Assembly: GCA_026122225.1 (NCBI GenBank)
Contig: JANEZZ010001864.1
Span: 620,001 to 684,000 of the forward strand
Origin: Heloderma charlesbogerti
Taxonomy: Eukaryota; Chordata; Lepidosauria; Squamata; Helodermatidae
Reading direction: 5' to 3'
DNA: 64,000 bases
In this document: piece by piece, positions 55,461 to 64,000 of the stretch
Position numbering within the stretch: position 1 is the stretch's first letter
Layout: the number at the start of each line of letters is the position of its first letter
Position numbers and translations under genes: made by a program
The notes under the pieces: generated by a model
Seen by the model: the letters and a program-made list of their open reading frames with translations, nothing else
The model's database searches: none
What the model was told of the DNA's origin: nothing

Positions 55461-55944
55461 GGCATTTGCAATTTAGGAATCAGATATTCTGAAATTTACT
55501 GCGCAGGTGCCCATGTAGCCTGTGAATTAAAGGACATGTATGTTAATACACTTTTTATCGCTTGTCATAGAACAGCTGGTGTCCTGATGTGGATTTTTTT
55601 TAAATGGTAAGAGAAGGAAGCAATTCATTATCAAGCAGCATAGGCTCTGGAACAAAAGCACTATACTCACAGTTTTAAGCATAAATAGTAGGGATGCAGT
55701 GTTTAATTGATTCCTCAATTATATCAGTGAATTAAGGCAAGATTTGATTTTTTTAAAAGGTAGCTATGATAATTTAAAAGGTAATTGGACATCAGATTTA
55801 AAACAACAACTCAATTATTTTTAATAAATGTTCCTAAAAACTGCAATTGTCAGGCACCATCTTAAAAAATGTTTTCACTCCTATGCAAATTTATGCAAAT
55901 GTAAGAGATGAATTGATTTACTAAAACTCATATGATTAATTGAA
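55461..55944. other. No recognised feature
   Basis: AT-rich, nothing recognised. Confidence 0.4.
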
Positions 55945-56030
55945 TAAGGCTGCAATCCTACACATGCCTATGTAGGAATAAGTCCCATTGAACTCAGGGG
56001 GCTTATTTTTGTGCAGGTGTGTAGAGAATA
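55945..56030. mobile_element. Short palindromic MITE remnant
   Basis: GGCTGCAATCCTACACATGC, AATAAGTCCCATTGAACTC and GGGGGCTTATTTTTGTGC; same type as 9458-9535. Confidence 0.55.
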
Positions 56031-56048
56031 TAGTCCCTTCCAAGTCTA

Positions 56049-56584
56049 TGAGTTGGATCCAGACTTAGTCATGCTTAAAGTATTTCTTTGTTTGTTTATT
56101 TACTTATTTGAAGACATTTTACTCTACTCTTCAGCCAAAAAACACTCCCAGAGTGGCTTACAAAGATCAATAATAAGACCCAGCCCTCAGGCCTATAATC
56201 TAAAAGACTTGGCACAAAAAGAAAAGCAATTGGGAGGGAAGAGGAAAAAAGCAAATGCAGGCACTAGTTGTTAGTTACAAAGTTCTTATAATGACCAGCT
56301 GGAATGGAAAACAGTTCAAGGAGAGGTAGAGCCAAACACCACTGGTCTCTCAGCTGTGCTGATGGAGTGGCTCTCCTTTGCCTCTCTTCCTCTCCCTCTG
56401 CTCCAGCCTGATGAAATGGCTGTTGCCAGGTGGTAGATGATGGAGGGAAGAGCCTGGTGGAGGTTACATGTCAGCACAGTTGATGGTGTCTCTGCCTCCA
56501 CTCCCTCTGCTGTAGCCTGATGACTAACCTAGCCCATTGAGTTCAACGGGTCTCCTCTGAGCATGACTATGTCTGGATCCAACC
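56049..56584. mobile_element. GGATCC-ended MITE split by an antisense LINE end
   Basis: Left GAGTTGGATCCAGACTTAG stops near 56079; the right half resumes near 56520 (TGACTAACCTAGCCCATTG) and closes GTCTGGATCCAACCC. Between them (56080-56518) is an antisense LINE tail: TTATTTACTTATTTGAAGAC, CCAGAGTGGCTTACAAAG, CCTATAATCTAAAAGAC. The LINE is younger than this MITE. Confidence 0.7.
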
Positions 56585-56599
56585 CTATGATTCTATGGT

Positions 56600-56705
56600 T
56601 CACTGTATGGCCACAGCCCTAAACAGACTTACTAGGGAGTGACTTCCATTGAACACAATGGGATTTTTTTTGTTCTGAGTAAACACGCCTAGATTTCTGT
56701 AGTGT
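56600..56705. mobile_element. Short palindromic MITE remnant
   Basis: CACAGCCCTAAACAGACTTA, GACTTCCATTGAACACAATG and TCTGAGTAAACACGCCTAG; same type as 9458-9535. Confidence 0.5.
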
Positions 56706-56732
56706 AAGATTTTTCTTACTTGAGTGACTACC

Positions 56733-57231
56733 CTAATAAGCAGGGTCGGCATCAAGGATAGACATGGCTGGGAACATGCTGAGAGCCCGCACTACAGCAG
56801 GGGCCTGCTGACAAGCCCCCTGGACTTGCGCCCTCCTCTTCACCATTGCAGCCTGCTTGTTCACTTGCTTCTCACTCTGGCCCAGACAACAGATCAGCAG
56901 TAGAACCCACTAACTCCTTGCTCGTTGGCTCTCTGCCTTTCAAACAAGCAAATGGTAGCAATGATGAGGAAGAGGCTGAGGAGCAATAGCAGCTGGTGAC
57001 AATGGCGGTGAGAAGACAGACTAACTGAGGGCACAATCCTAAGCATGTTTAGACAGAGAAGAGGCCTATAACTCCCAGCATTCCCCAGCCAGCAAAGCTG
57101 GCTGGGGAATGCTGGGAGTTGTAGGCCTTTTCTCTGTCTAAATATGCCTAGGATTGCGCCCTGAGGGAGGGTGTCTTGAAGGTGTCTTGCTTACAGGGCC
57201 TCTGAAACCAGGAGTCATCATTGCTAATAGA
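56733..57231. mobile_element. hAT element with 8-bp duplication, carrying a Harbinger-like MITE
   Basis: Element 56741-57223 begins CAGGGTCGGCATCAAGG and ends AAACCAGGAGTCATCATTG, in the opposite orientation to 49649-51146. Flanks CTAATAAG and CTAATAGA differ only at the last two positions. The Harbinger-like MITE 57029-57161 interrupts it, splitting the GGGAGGGTGTCTTG region from the rest. Confidence 0.78.
57026..57164. mobile_element. Harbinger-like MITE with TGA duplication
   Basis: Element 57029-57161 (133 bp): GGGCACAATCCTAAGCATG, TTTAGACAGAGAAGAGGCC; GGCCTTTTCTCTGTCTAAAT, ATGCCTAGGATTGCGCCC. TGA on each side. The arms match over nearly their full length, the least diverged copy of this family in the window. 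Confidence 0.92.
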
Positions 57232-57657
57232 TAATCTGCCAATATGCTATTGTGTTAATCAGCATGTGTTGCAGCAAGCACCAAAGAAGCAAGAAAGGAA
57301 GAAGGTAACTATTTTAAAAGAAATTCCTCCAGAGGGAATTTGACCATTTCCATTGGCTCATAGTAAAAGTAACTTTACATTCTTTCTGGTGATTAATTTT
57401 AGGAGATTGGTCCTTCTGGAGTGACTAACACATCTATTAGTCCAATTATATTTTAGTGATAATTATACTGCAGAGTTCTAACCCTTTATTACGACACCTG
57501 AGAACTCATTGGGAGAGTCATGTAAAGTCTCTGGAGCTTTGGAAATGAGAGCCTCTCATTTTATAATTTCCAGACTCGCTACAGTCCTTTGGTCAGGATT
57601 TATAGCTTCACTGCATAGTCTACAGAGCCGTCCTGCTGCCAATTGAAATGAAGGCCA

Positions 57658-57914
57658 GGGTTGGATCCAGGATCTGCCTTCCGTGAGAGGGAGGGACATT
57701 CTGTGAGAGAAAGGACTGTGCTCATGAAAGGTCTCTTCATCCAATTTTTGGAGATCCCCCTCCTGCCCACACCACAGTTTACCCCATTCAGCAAGGTCTC
57801 CTGACTCTCCGTGTAGCATTTTCAGCGGGCAGGAGGGGCTGCCTTGGGAAGAAGAGGTTGGGGAAGTCCACTTCCATCAGTGCAATTGATCCAGTATCAA
57901 TCTGGATGCAACCC
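57658..57914. mobile_element. Possible GGATCC-ended MITE with unrelated centre
   Basis: GGGTTGGATCCAGGATC on the left and CAATCTGGATGCAACCCA on the right are inverted, like the ends of 46311-46450. The 220-base centre is not related to the family. It may be chance or a replaced interior. Confidence 0.35.
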
Positions 57915-58194
57915 ACAGCCAGTGAAATGTCTGGCCAAATATTTGTAATTAACATGAGGAAAATATGTATGCTTTGAAAGAGATTAGTTCTTTGTATGAT
58001 GTGTGGACACTTCCCCCCACCCCCAACCCAAAAGTAAGTCTATCCAACTTTCATTTGAAAGTTATAATTCAATTTTAAAAGATGATACAATCTTTAGCTA
58101 GAATACAGAACCATTGACAGACTGAGGGAATTGTCACCTCTTTGGTGATATATCGTGCACCATTGTAAAATGTCGCTTGTTCTTTCAGTCAGCA

Positions 58195-58275
58195 CACAGA
58201 GCAATCTTATGCATGTTTACTTAGACATATGTCCCAATGTGTTCAACAGAGTTCATTCCCAGGTACGTTTGCATA
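58195..58275. mobile_element. Short palindromic MITE remnant
   Basis: GAGCAATCTTATGCATGTTT, GTCCCAATGTGTTCAAC and TTCCCAGGTACGTTTGCATA; same type as 9458-9535. Confidence 0.5.
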
Positions 58276-58380
58276 ATAGAGCAACCGTAGAGCCGAGCTG
58301 TTTCATGTAACGGTGTTGTTACAATGCCACTTTATTGTACAGTATTTATTGCTTAGGTTGGTTTGCATCACTGATTACAG

Positions 58381-58460
58381 CAGGGATGTTGGACCTCTTT
58401 CAGTCTGAGGGTCAAATTCAGTATCAGAGAAGCTCTCATATTTTAGCTTAAAAGCTCTTA
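58381..58460. mobile_element. hAT-like end fragment
   Basis: CAGGGATGTTGGACCTCTTT and CAGTCTGAGGGTCAAATTC resemble the inverse of the right ends at 32340-32404 and 32740-32773. The rest of the element is absent. Confidence 0.5.
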
Positions 58461-59340
58461 TTGCCAGTAAGAACCTTTCTACTCAAGGCATTTATTGGGC
58501 ACTCATGATTCCTCACTTACACTAGTTTGCAGGTGCTTTACTTGCTGTTGTCACCCTCCAGGGCCTCTCCCATGCTTTGCAACCATTATAGCACTTTGTG
58601 GGGAGGTTTCTAACGAGGAAATGCTGCATTTTTATGAATGGCAGCATGAAACCCTGGTGTATTTGCACAATTCTGCTATACCACAGTACCACCTACTGGT
58701 TGTGTAATGGAACGTATAGAAAGACAGAGAAAGAAAAACCCCAGGAAAAAACACATGTACAGAAGCCGACCTTAATCCAACAAAGAATCTGGAAGCAGAA
58801 GCTTCGGAAAAGTGGGGGTTAAAAGCCGCATGTAAAAAAAGCCCTAAATAAGCTTTAGGAGAGAGCATGTCAACCTTTTAGAATGGGGCGGGGGGAAACT
58901 ACACAAAACCAGGAACCCACAGAACAATAGGTGGATAGAGGAAAGGGAGAAAGGGGAGGGGTGTGTGGCCATATGGGGTACTCCATGTGCCAGATTGGGA
59001 CTACAGGTGGGCCAGATTTGGCACAAACCCGAGGTTCAACTGTTTATGGTGTTATCCCACAACTCATTGATTTTAGAGATTCTGGTACAGGAGAAGTGAA
59101 TCGTGCATTGCAGCATGAGGCTGTGATTCAGAGTGCAGTGATCAAATGGGTGTGTTTCCAACCTTGCAATGGAGAAAAACTCATATGGGCACATGTCTGC
59201 TTCAGCCTAAGGCATATTAAAGCATTCTTTAGCCTTTTAAATGTTTCAACGGTATTTCAATTAAACATGTGTATAATGGAAGATAAGGTTGCATCCTCTG
59301 TGATGCTGAACAAGATTGGAAGGGCCAGCACTCCGTAGCA
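58461..59340. other. No recognised feature
   Basis: Single-copy-looking. The 135-codon plus frame at 58931-59338 carries no known domain and no splice evidence; its end runs into the start of a SINE. Confidence 0.45.
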
Positions 59341-59342
59341 TT

Positions 59343-59605
59343 TCAAGGTAGGGCTGGGAAAGACTCCTGTATGAACTCCTGAAGAGCTGTTGCTGCTGCC
59401 AGGGGTGCAGGAAAATGTGGTCCTCCAGAAGTTATGGGATGCCATCAGCGCCAACTAGCATGTCTAATGGTCAGGGATGATGGGAGTTACAGTTCAACAT
59501 CTGGAGGACCACAGGTTCCTCACTTCTAGTATGAGCAATCCTGGGCTAGAACTTGACATAAGGCTCTGACTTGACATAAGGCAGCTTCCAGTGTTCCGAT
59601 GGCTC
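59343..59605 (+). mobile_element. tRNA-derived SINE split by a hAT MITE
   Basis: The head is lost; it begins at AAGGTAGGGCTGGGAAAGAC and runs to GTTGCTGCTGCC, then resumes with GCAATCCTGGGCTAGAAC and ends ATAAGGCAGCTTCCAGTG. ACTTGACATAAGGC is duplicated locally (59550-59585). A MITE occupies the middle. Confidence 0.7.
59400..59529. mobile_element. hAT MITE inside SINE
   Basis: CAGGGGTGCAGGAAAATGTG, GTCCTCCAGAAGTTATG; right CAACATCTGGAGGACCAC, AGGTTCCTCACTTCTAG. The 7015-7140 type. The insertion is in the body of the SINE; the duplication is not clean. Confidence 0.75.
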
Positions 59606-60120
59606 TGGACTTTAGCTGCATAAAATTCCAGCAGTGCATCAAGTGGCAGAACCAGGATTTCCCTAGGTCATAGCAGCAGTAATGTCCACCCATCCACACC
59701 CCTGCTATGGCATTGAGGGAGAGCTCCATATTCTACGACAGGCCCTTAGGGACTCTTCTGTTTATTTGCCCTTTCGTCCCTTTGTTGGTCCCTCAAGCTA
59801 CTTGTTTTGGAATATTGGCCTTTATTTATACATGTTTTGTTTGCATTTTTAAGTATTTTGGGGAGTTTCTCAAAGCATTATTGGAAAGATTTAAAAATAG
59901 ATTCCATATCCTGGCAACTAAGCCCACGAAGTATCAAAGCGCACTGCTAGTATTTGTTTTTAGAGTTACACATTGTGTGCATGGGTGCATGGATGTGCAT
60001 ATGTGAGCAATATAGAATATCACCATTGCGTTACTCATGACTTATTTTACAACAGTGATACAGTCAGGGTATAAAACTCTAATCCACAGCACCTCTGAGT
60101 TTGTCAAGCTTTGGCCAATA
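59606..60120. other. No recognised feature
   Basis: Nothing recognised. The 99-codon frame at 59707-60006 is hydrophobic but has no known motif. Confidence 0.4.
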
Positions 60121-60124
60121 AGAG

Positions 60125-60420
60125 CAACTATTGTTTTCTCAAATTTACCATTCTGAGGGCAGTTACTCGGTGGGAAACCAATCCTAGGTTTTCTTGGAGG
60201 ACACTGGTTATGTAGATGCTTTCCAATCTGGTTTCCAGCCTGGCTTTTGGTGCAGTTCCAAGATGGTGCAGTTCCAGCAGCAAGATCTTGAGGAACTGCG
60301 ACCTTATGTGTTTTTAGGGGTTGCTGGTTTGCTTGGATGATCTATTTGTATGGTTTTATTGTAAGGCCCTTTGGGCAGAAAGGTGGGGTATAAATTGTAA
60401 TAACAACCGAACAAATACTG
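60125..60420 (+). mobile_element. LINE relic, rearranged
   Basis: A short piece (YVDAFQSGFQPGFW, about 60208-60250) matches the FQSGFRPGF reverse-transcriptase segment at about 6530, then the sequence jumps to a 3'-UTR-like end with GCAGAAAGGTGGGGTATAAA (60378). A heavily deleted LINE copy. Confidence 0.6.
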
Positions 60421-61845
60421 TGTTGGGAATATTGCAACCTCATCTGCAAGTTACAGGAAGGGGACAGTGTTGCAGTTAGCTAGTTAGTTCATGGGAATTT
60501 GGGCATAGGTAGCCTTAGGATCTCCATCGCCTACAGTGTGGTTTCCTGCTCCTCCCCTTTCTTCCCTCCCCTTTCTCTCTCTTTCCAACTTCCGCCATTA
60601 CTAGGCGCACATGTGTGTTTGCTCTCTCGCTCCTGCCTGTGTCATGGAACACAAAATGGACTGAACAAACTCCTTTTGAAACCCTAAGCTGTACCTGCAT
60701 CTTACATGCAAGAATATTCTGAGTAAACTATTTTATTTTTTCTTCACTAAAGAAGGGTGTGGTCTCCTTTTTCTTTTTTTTTAGCTTTGTGTGCATGTGG
60801 GACTGGTAAATGCACATTCTGTTCTGCCTGTTGTTTTTCTCTGCTACCTGCCTTTTTAACAGGAGGCAGCAGTACCAAATAATCCCATCATGTTGTGGGA
60901 TTCTTCCCCCTATTTTTAATAAAGCCATACGTTGCTTGAATTTACTTCAATGCACGTAGTGCCATTTTGCTTTTAGTGAATAAATTTAGATCCTCGTGCC
61001 GATTTCATGTCATGTGTAGAATCAGTTTTAAAGATGTGATCTCCTGTGAACACCTCTCCTCTTGACTTTGGAAGGCCTTTGGTCCTATGTGCAATTATAC
61101 TCACAGGAATGCATGTTTTCCAGAATAGCCCTTTTTGAAACTATGTTCTGATGCTATTATACAGAACATTCACAGATGAAAGCAATTGTCATGCTAGCTT
61201 TGTTTTTTCCCTAATGCCACTTGGCCACATCTCTGTTAATGGAAGATAATTTGTAAAATGAATATTAAAATAGTCATGCACTTCAAATGCATTTTACAGA
61301 CCTCTGTGCTAGTCATTCTCACCTCATGAATTCAAAGTGTCTATGAATTTGGGTATTGTTGTTGGAGGATGATCTCATCTCCCGGCTTTACAAATTCTCT
61401 CATTTCATTTTCCCCTGCAACTCATTCTGTATATTTACAGCCAAACTTTGCTGACAAGGACAAATTAACCCCCTTCCTCCTTTTATATTTTCTATTGTGT
61501 TCACCACCCAAGGCAAAATGGGGCCACAGGTTTCTGCTAGAAAGAGCCATTCCTTTTGGTAGTTTCAATCATTTATATGACTTCAGAAGTGGGACTTTAC
61601 AATACTGCAGGTAAAAAACAACAACATGCCTCTTTCAATGGTGACATCACCAAAATGGCCATTCCGACATGGCAATTGCAGCTGCCAGTTAGGCTTTAAC
61701 AAATGATCTAGGAAAACCGGCTTCAGTCTAGCCAGTCAAAACGCGGTAAACTGTTCAGTCCGAATTGTAAAGTGTATATATGTTTCTCCTATTATGCAGT
61801 GCATAGGCGCCTAGTAGAAGGAAACCTTTCCATGAAACAAGGTTA
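60421..61845. other. No recognised feature
   Basis: Single-copy-looking and AT-rich. The short frames are unremarkable. Confidence 0.45.
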
Positions 61846-61925
61846 TAGAATTTATAGAACTAGGATTGGAAAGAATCTGCTGGTCTTCTAGTCGCACCCT
61901 TTCAAAAAAACTTTGGTTGATTGAT
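61846..61925 (-). mobile_element. CR1 3' terminus fragment, antisense
   Basis: TATAGAATTTATAGAACTAG, GATTGGAAAGAATCTGCTG, TCTTCTAGTCGCACCC: the reverse complement of a CR1 3' end. Only about 80 bp. Confidence 0.65.
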
Positions 61926-62185
61926 AACGTTATGCAATAAGTAATAAGCAAATCAAGAAGACCTAACACTGCCCTTCAAAACCAAAAGGCTGTATCCCCT
62001 TAAAACAAAGAATCACCTCTCAAAAGGTATGGAAAGTTGAGTTGCATACATATGTGGCCTTCTTCCTTGTTGTGCAACTCCCCTTTGGCCCAGCTCACAC
62101 GGCAATCCTGTTTTGCTAGCTGCAGTGCTTTAGGATAGTGACTAAGTTCCCTGCACTTAGGATTGTGGAGATATACCACTGCCAG

Positions 62186-62400
62186 CAGGGTTGGTGTCAG
62201 GAGTTGGAATTGTTGGGCACGTGCTGAGGCCCACACTCCAGAAGGTGGTTTACTGTTGATCCCCAGTGCCCTCTGCGCCAGCGCCTCCCCCTTAGCTTTG
62301 CAGCCTTTTCACTTGCCCTCTCCAACCATGTGAGCAGTGGCAAAATCAAGGAGAAAGTGCACATGCCTTGCCCTTTCTGTCTGGGCTGTGGTGACAATGA
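62186..62400. mobile_element. Possible hAT-like fragment
   Basis: CAGGGTTGGTGTCAGGAG, GCACGTGCTGAGGCCCAC resembles the 56741 end (CAGGGTCGGCATCAAGG). The right end is not identifiable; a SINE follows. Confidence 0.4.
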
Positions 62401-62404
62401 ACAG

Positions 62405-62612
62405 AGGAAGCTACCTTATACCAAGCCAGACCCTCGGTCCATCTGGCCCAGTACTGCCAACACTAACTGGCCAAGCAACACTAACTGCTGAAACCCCAAC
62501 TGCTGGGGTTTCAGCAGGAGCTTTTCCAGACCTACCTGGAGAAGCCAGGGATCAAACTTGGGACCTTCGGCATGCAAAGCAGGTGCTCTATCAGGGAGCC
62601 ATGGTCCCTCCC
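62405..62612 (-). mobile_element. tRNA-derived SINE, antisense, with internal palindrome
   Basis: GGAAGCTACCTTATACCAAG, CCCTCGGTCCATCTGGCCC at the tail side; GGGATCAAACTTGGGACC (B box) and GGTGCTCTATCAGGGAGCC (A box) at the head. The middle holds an extra segment forming a perfect 13-bp stem (62487-62499 with 62504-62516 approximately). It abuts a CR1 3' end. Confidence 0.78.
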
Positions 62613-62649
62613 TGCAAGCTTGGCCTTTCCCCTCAAAGTCAGAAGCTAT

Positions 62650-62830
62650 TACCTTCAGCATCATAGACAGTATACCTCTGAATACCAGTTGCTGAAGAAC
62701 ATGAGCAGGAGGGTGGTAATGCACTCATGTCCTGCTTGTGGGCTTCTTATAGGCATCTGGGTGGCCACTTTGGGAACAGAATACTGGACTAGATGGAGCC
62801 TTGGTTTGACCGAGCATGGCTCTGCTTGGT
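62650..62830 (+). mobile_element. CR1-type LINE 3' end
   Basis: CAGTATACCTCTGAATACC, AGTTGCTGAAGAACATGAG, CACTCATGTCCTGCTTGTGG and CTGGACTAGATGGAGCCTTG follow 808-1049. The TTCTTATG tail is eroded. Confidence 0.72.
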
Positions 62831-63379
62831 GGAGGGGCCAGAAATGGCCTGTACTGTCAAGGCAAGAGTAGGATAGAATCCTAAACCCCCTCAGACACCA
62901 ACTCAGTAAAAAAACTGTTGTATGTTAAAACACCCCCTATTGAAATCTACGAAGACCAAAAACCATGGCGCCCCATGTCTTCCCTCAATCTGCCCACATA
63001 GCTACAACAGAACATAGGATTCCATCTCCATCCAACCACAGCACACTATCTGCAGCACTCCTGGCAGGGAATCCATTACTCTGATGATAGGCCATGCAAC
63101 GTGCAACTAATGCAAGAACAAAGCAGCCCACACAGGTAAGCAAGGGAAGGAGGAATCCAGGCTTCAGCGTATGAGTGCTGCAAAATGTCCCCCATGTTTT
63201 CCCCTCACAATTTATGGAAGTTGTGTACTGGTAAATTGTACTGGCTAACCAATCCTTCCTCTTTCAACATCTAATATCAATGTCTCCCACACAGGCTAGA
63301 CACAGGGTAAGCATGCAACCTGTGCAGAAGAAATGCCTGGCCGTCCATTCCACCCATTGCTACCACTGGTGAAATCTTC
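62831..63379. other. No recognised feature
   Basis: Nothing recognised between the CR1 end and the last SINE. Confidence 0.4.
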
Positions 63380-63655
63380 AGGAAGGGCCATGGTTCAGTG
63401 CAGGGCTGGGCAATTTGTGACCCTCCAGATGTTTTGGACTATAGCTCCTGTGATCCCTCAACATTGACTATGCTGGGTAGGGCTGATGGAAGTTGTAGGG
63501 GAAAATATCTGGAGGGCTACATGTTTCCCACCACTGGCTTAGTGATAAAGCTCATGTTTTGTATGCAGAGGTACCTTGGTATCCTCAGGCAGGGCTGGAA
63601 AAGACTCCTGTCTGAAACCCTGGAGAACCACTGCCAGGCAGGGTAGAGTCCGGGG
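63380..63655 (+). mobile_element. tRNA-derived SINE with MITE in its promoter
   Basis: Head AGGAAGGGCCATGGTTCAGT (A box) is cut by a MITE at 63401-63536, then AAAGCTCATGTTTTGTATGC, GGCAGGGCTGGAAAAGAC and ACCCTGGAGAACCACTGCC follow. The 3' end is truncated. The insertion separates the A and B boxes. Confidence 0.82.
63393..63544. mobile_element. hAT MITE with 8-bp duplication
   Basis: Element 63401-63536: CAGGGCTGGGCAATTTGTG, CCCTCCAGATGTTTTGG; right TATCTGGAGGGCTACATG, TTTCCCACCACTG. Flanks GTTCAGTG and GCTTAGTG agree at 6 of 8. The 7015-7140 type. Confidence 0.87.
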
Positions 63656-64000
63656 CATGCCAGTGATGCCCAATCTCAGAAAACCTGGGGAAGAAATGTA
63701 AAGAAGCAAATTGGACCTCAATAGCATACCACTATCAAAAACATCTTAGTGGGAGTTGACAGACTACATGCATTCAACAGTTTCCTCCAGGAACTAATAA
63801 CTGTGAAGGCATCTCAACTATAATCAGTGATTCTATCTGCACATTCAAATATGATATAAATGTAACATTTTGTTTTGAGGTTATTTCAGAAGTGTTGATA
63901 AGTGCCCATACTTGCAGCATGTCCCAAAATCAAATCAAGAAGTAATCTAGCGCTCTAACCTGCATATTATAAAGACTTCACAAATAAAGCATGTTATTTG
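63656..64000. other. No recognised feature
   Basis: AT-rich to the window end, nothing recognised. Confidence 0.4.

Noticed and set aside
57658..57914. Possible GGATCC-ended MITE
   Set aside because: Only the two short ends fit; the interior is unrelated, so it may be coincidence. Listed at low confidence.

Overview
The window looks like a non-coding, transposon-rich stretch of a squamate reptile nuclear genome, most likely a lizard. The strongest marker is a Sauria SINE at 251-547, with a tRNA-like head, a Bov-B-derived 3' end and a CTTTC tail. Many CR1-type LINE 3' ends, tRNA-derived SINEs and short palindromic hAT and Harbinger-like DNA transposons fit the same source. I see no intact host protein-coding gene, rRNA, tRNA gene or CRISPR array. 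Most long open frames are chance or lie inside mobile elements.

Layout. 1-5 kb: Sauria SINE, a CR1 3' end, a MIR-like SINE, antisense LINE ends and an antisense CR1 block. 5.2-7.5 kb: a decayed sense-strand LINE with endonuclease and reverse-transcriptase remnants, broken by a solo LTR (5324-5850, 5-bp target duplication) and a hAT MITE (7015-7140, perfect 8-bp duplication). 7.5-20 kb: mostly single-copy-looking DNA with a Harbinger-like element at 9.7 kb and scattered MITEs. 20-28 kb: a hAT element carrying another MITE, a second LINE relic, and hAT elements with TAGGGATG ends. 28-35 kb: a 0.8-kb GGGCCCC-ended transposon and a large hAT. 37-47 kb: the densest cluster, with three or four Harbinger-like copies, two sibling hATs with 8-bp duplications and long central hairpins, a CR1 split by a MITE, and a second GGGCCCC element. 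47-57 kb: SINEs, MITEs, a LINE 3' end with an open 102-codon frame, a 1.5-kb hAT with a perfect 8-bp duplication, two shorter relatives, and another LINE relic split by a SINE. 57-64 kb: sparse repeats, ending in a SINE whose promoter region was hit by a MITE.

Nothing here works as a gene system. The useful content is a readable insertion history: several elements are nested, and their target duplications (8 bp for hAT, 3-bp TNA for Harbinger-like, 5 bp for the LTR) let boundaries and relative ages be set from sequence alone. I found no convincing undescribed biological system. The items most worth checking are the solo LTR with a reading frame, the paired hairpin hATs, the GGGCCCC family and two weak candidate exons near 9.0 and 10.3 kb. 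Family names come from recognised motifs, not database searches.
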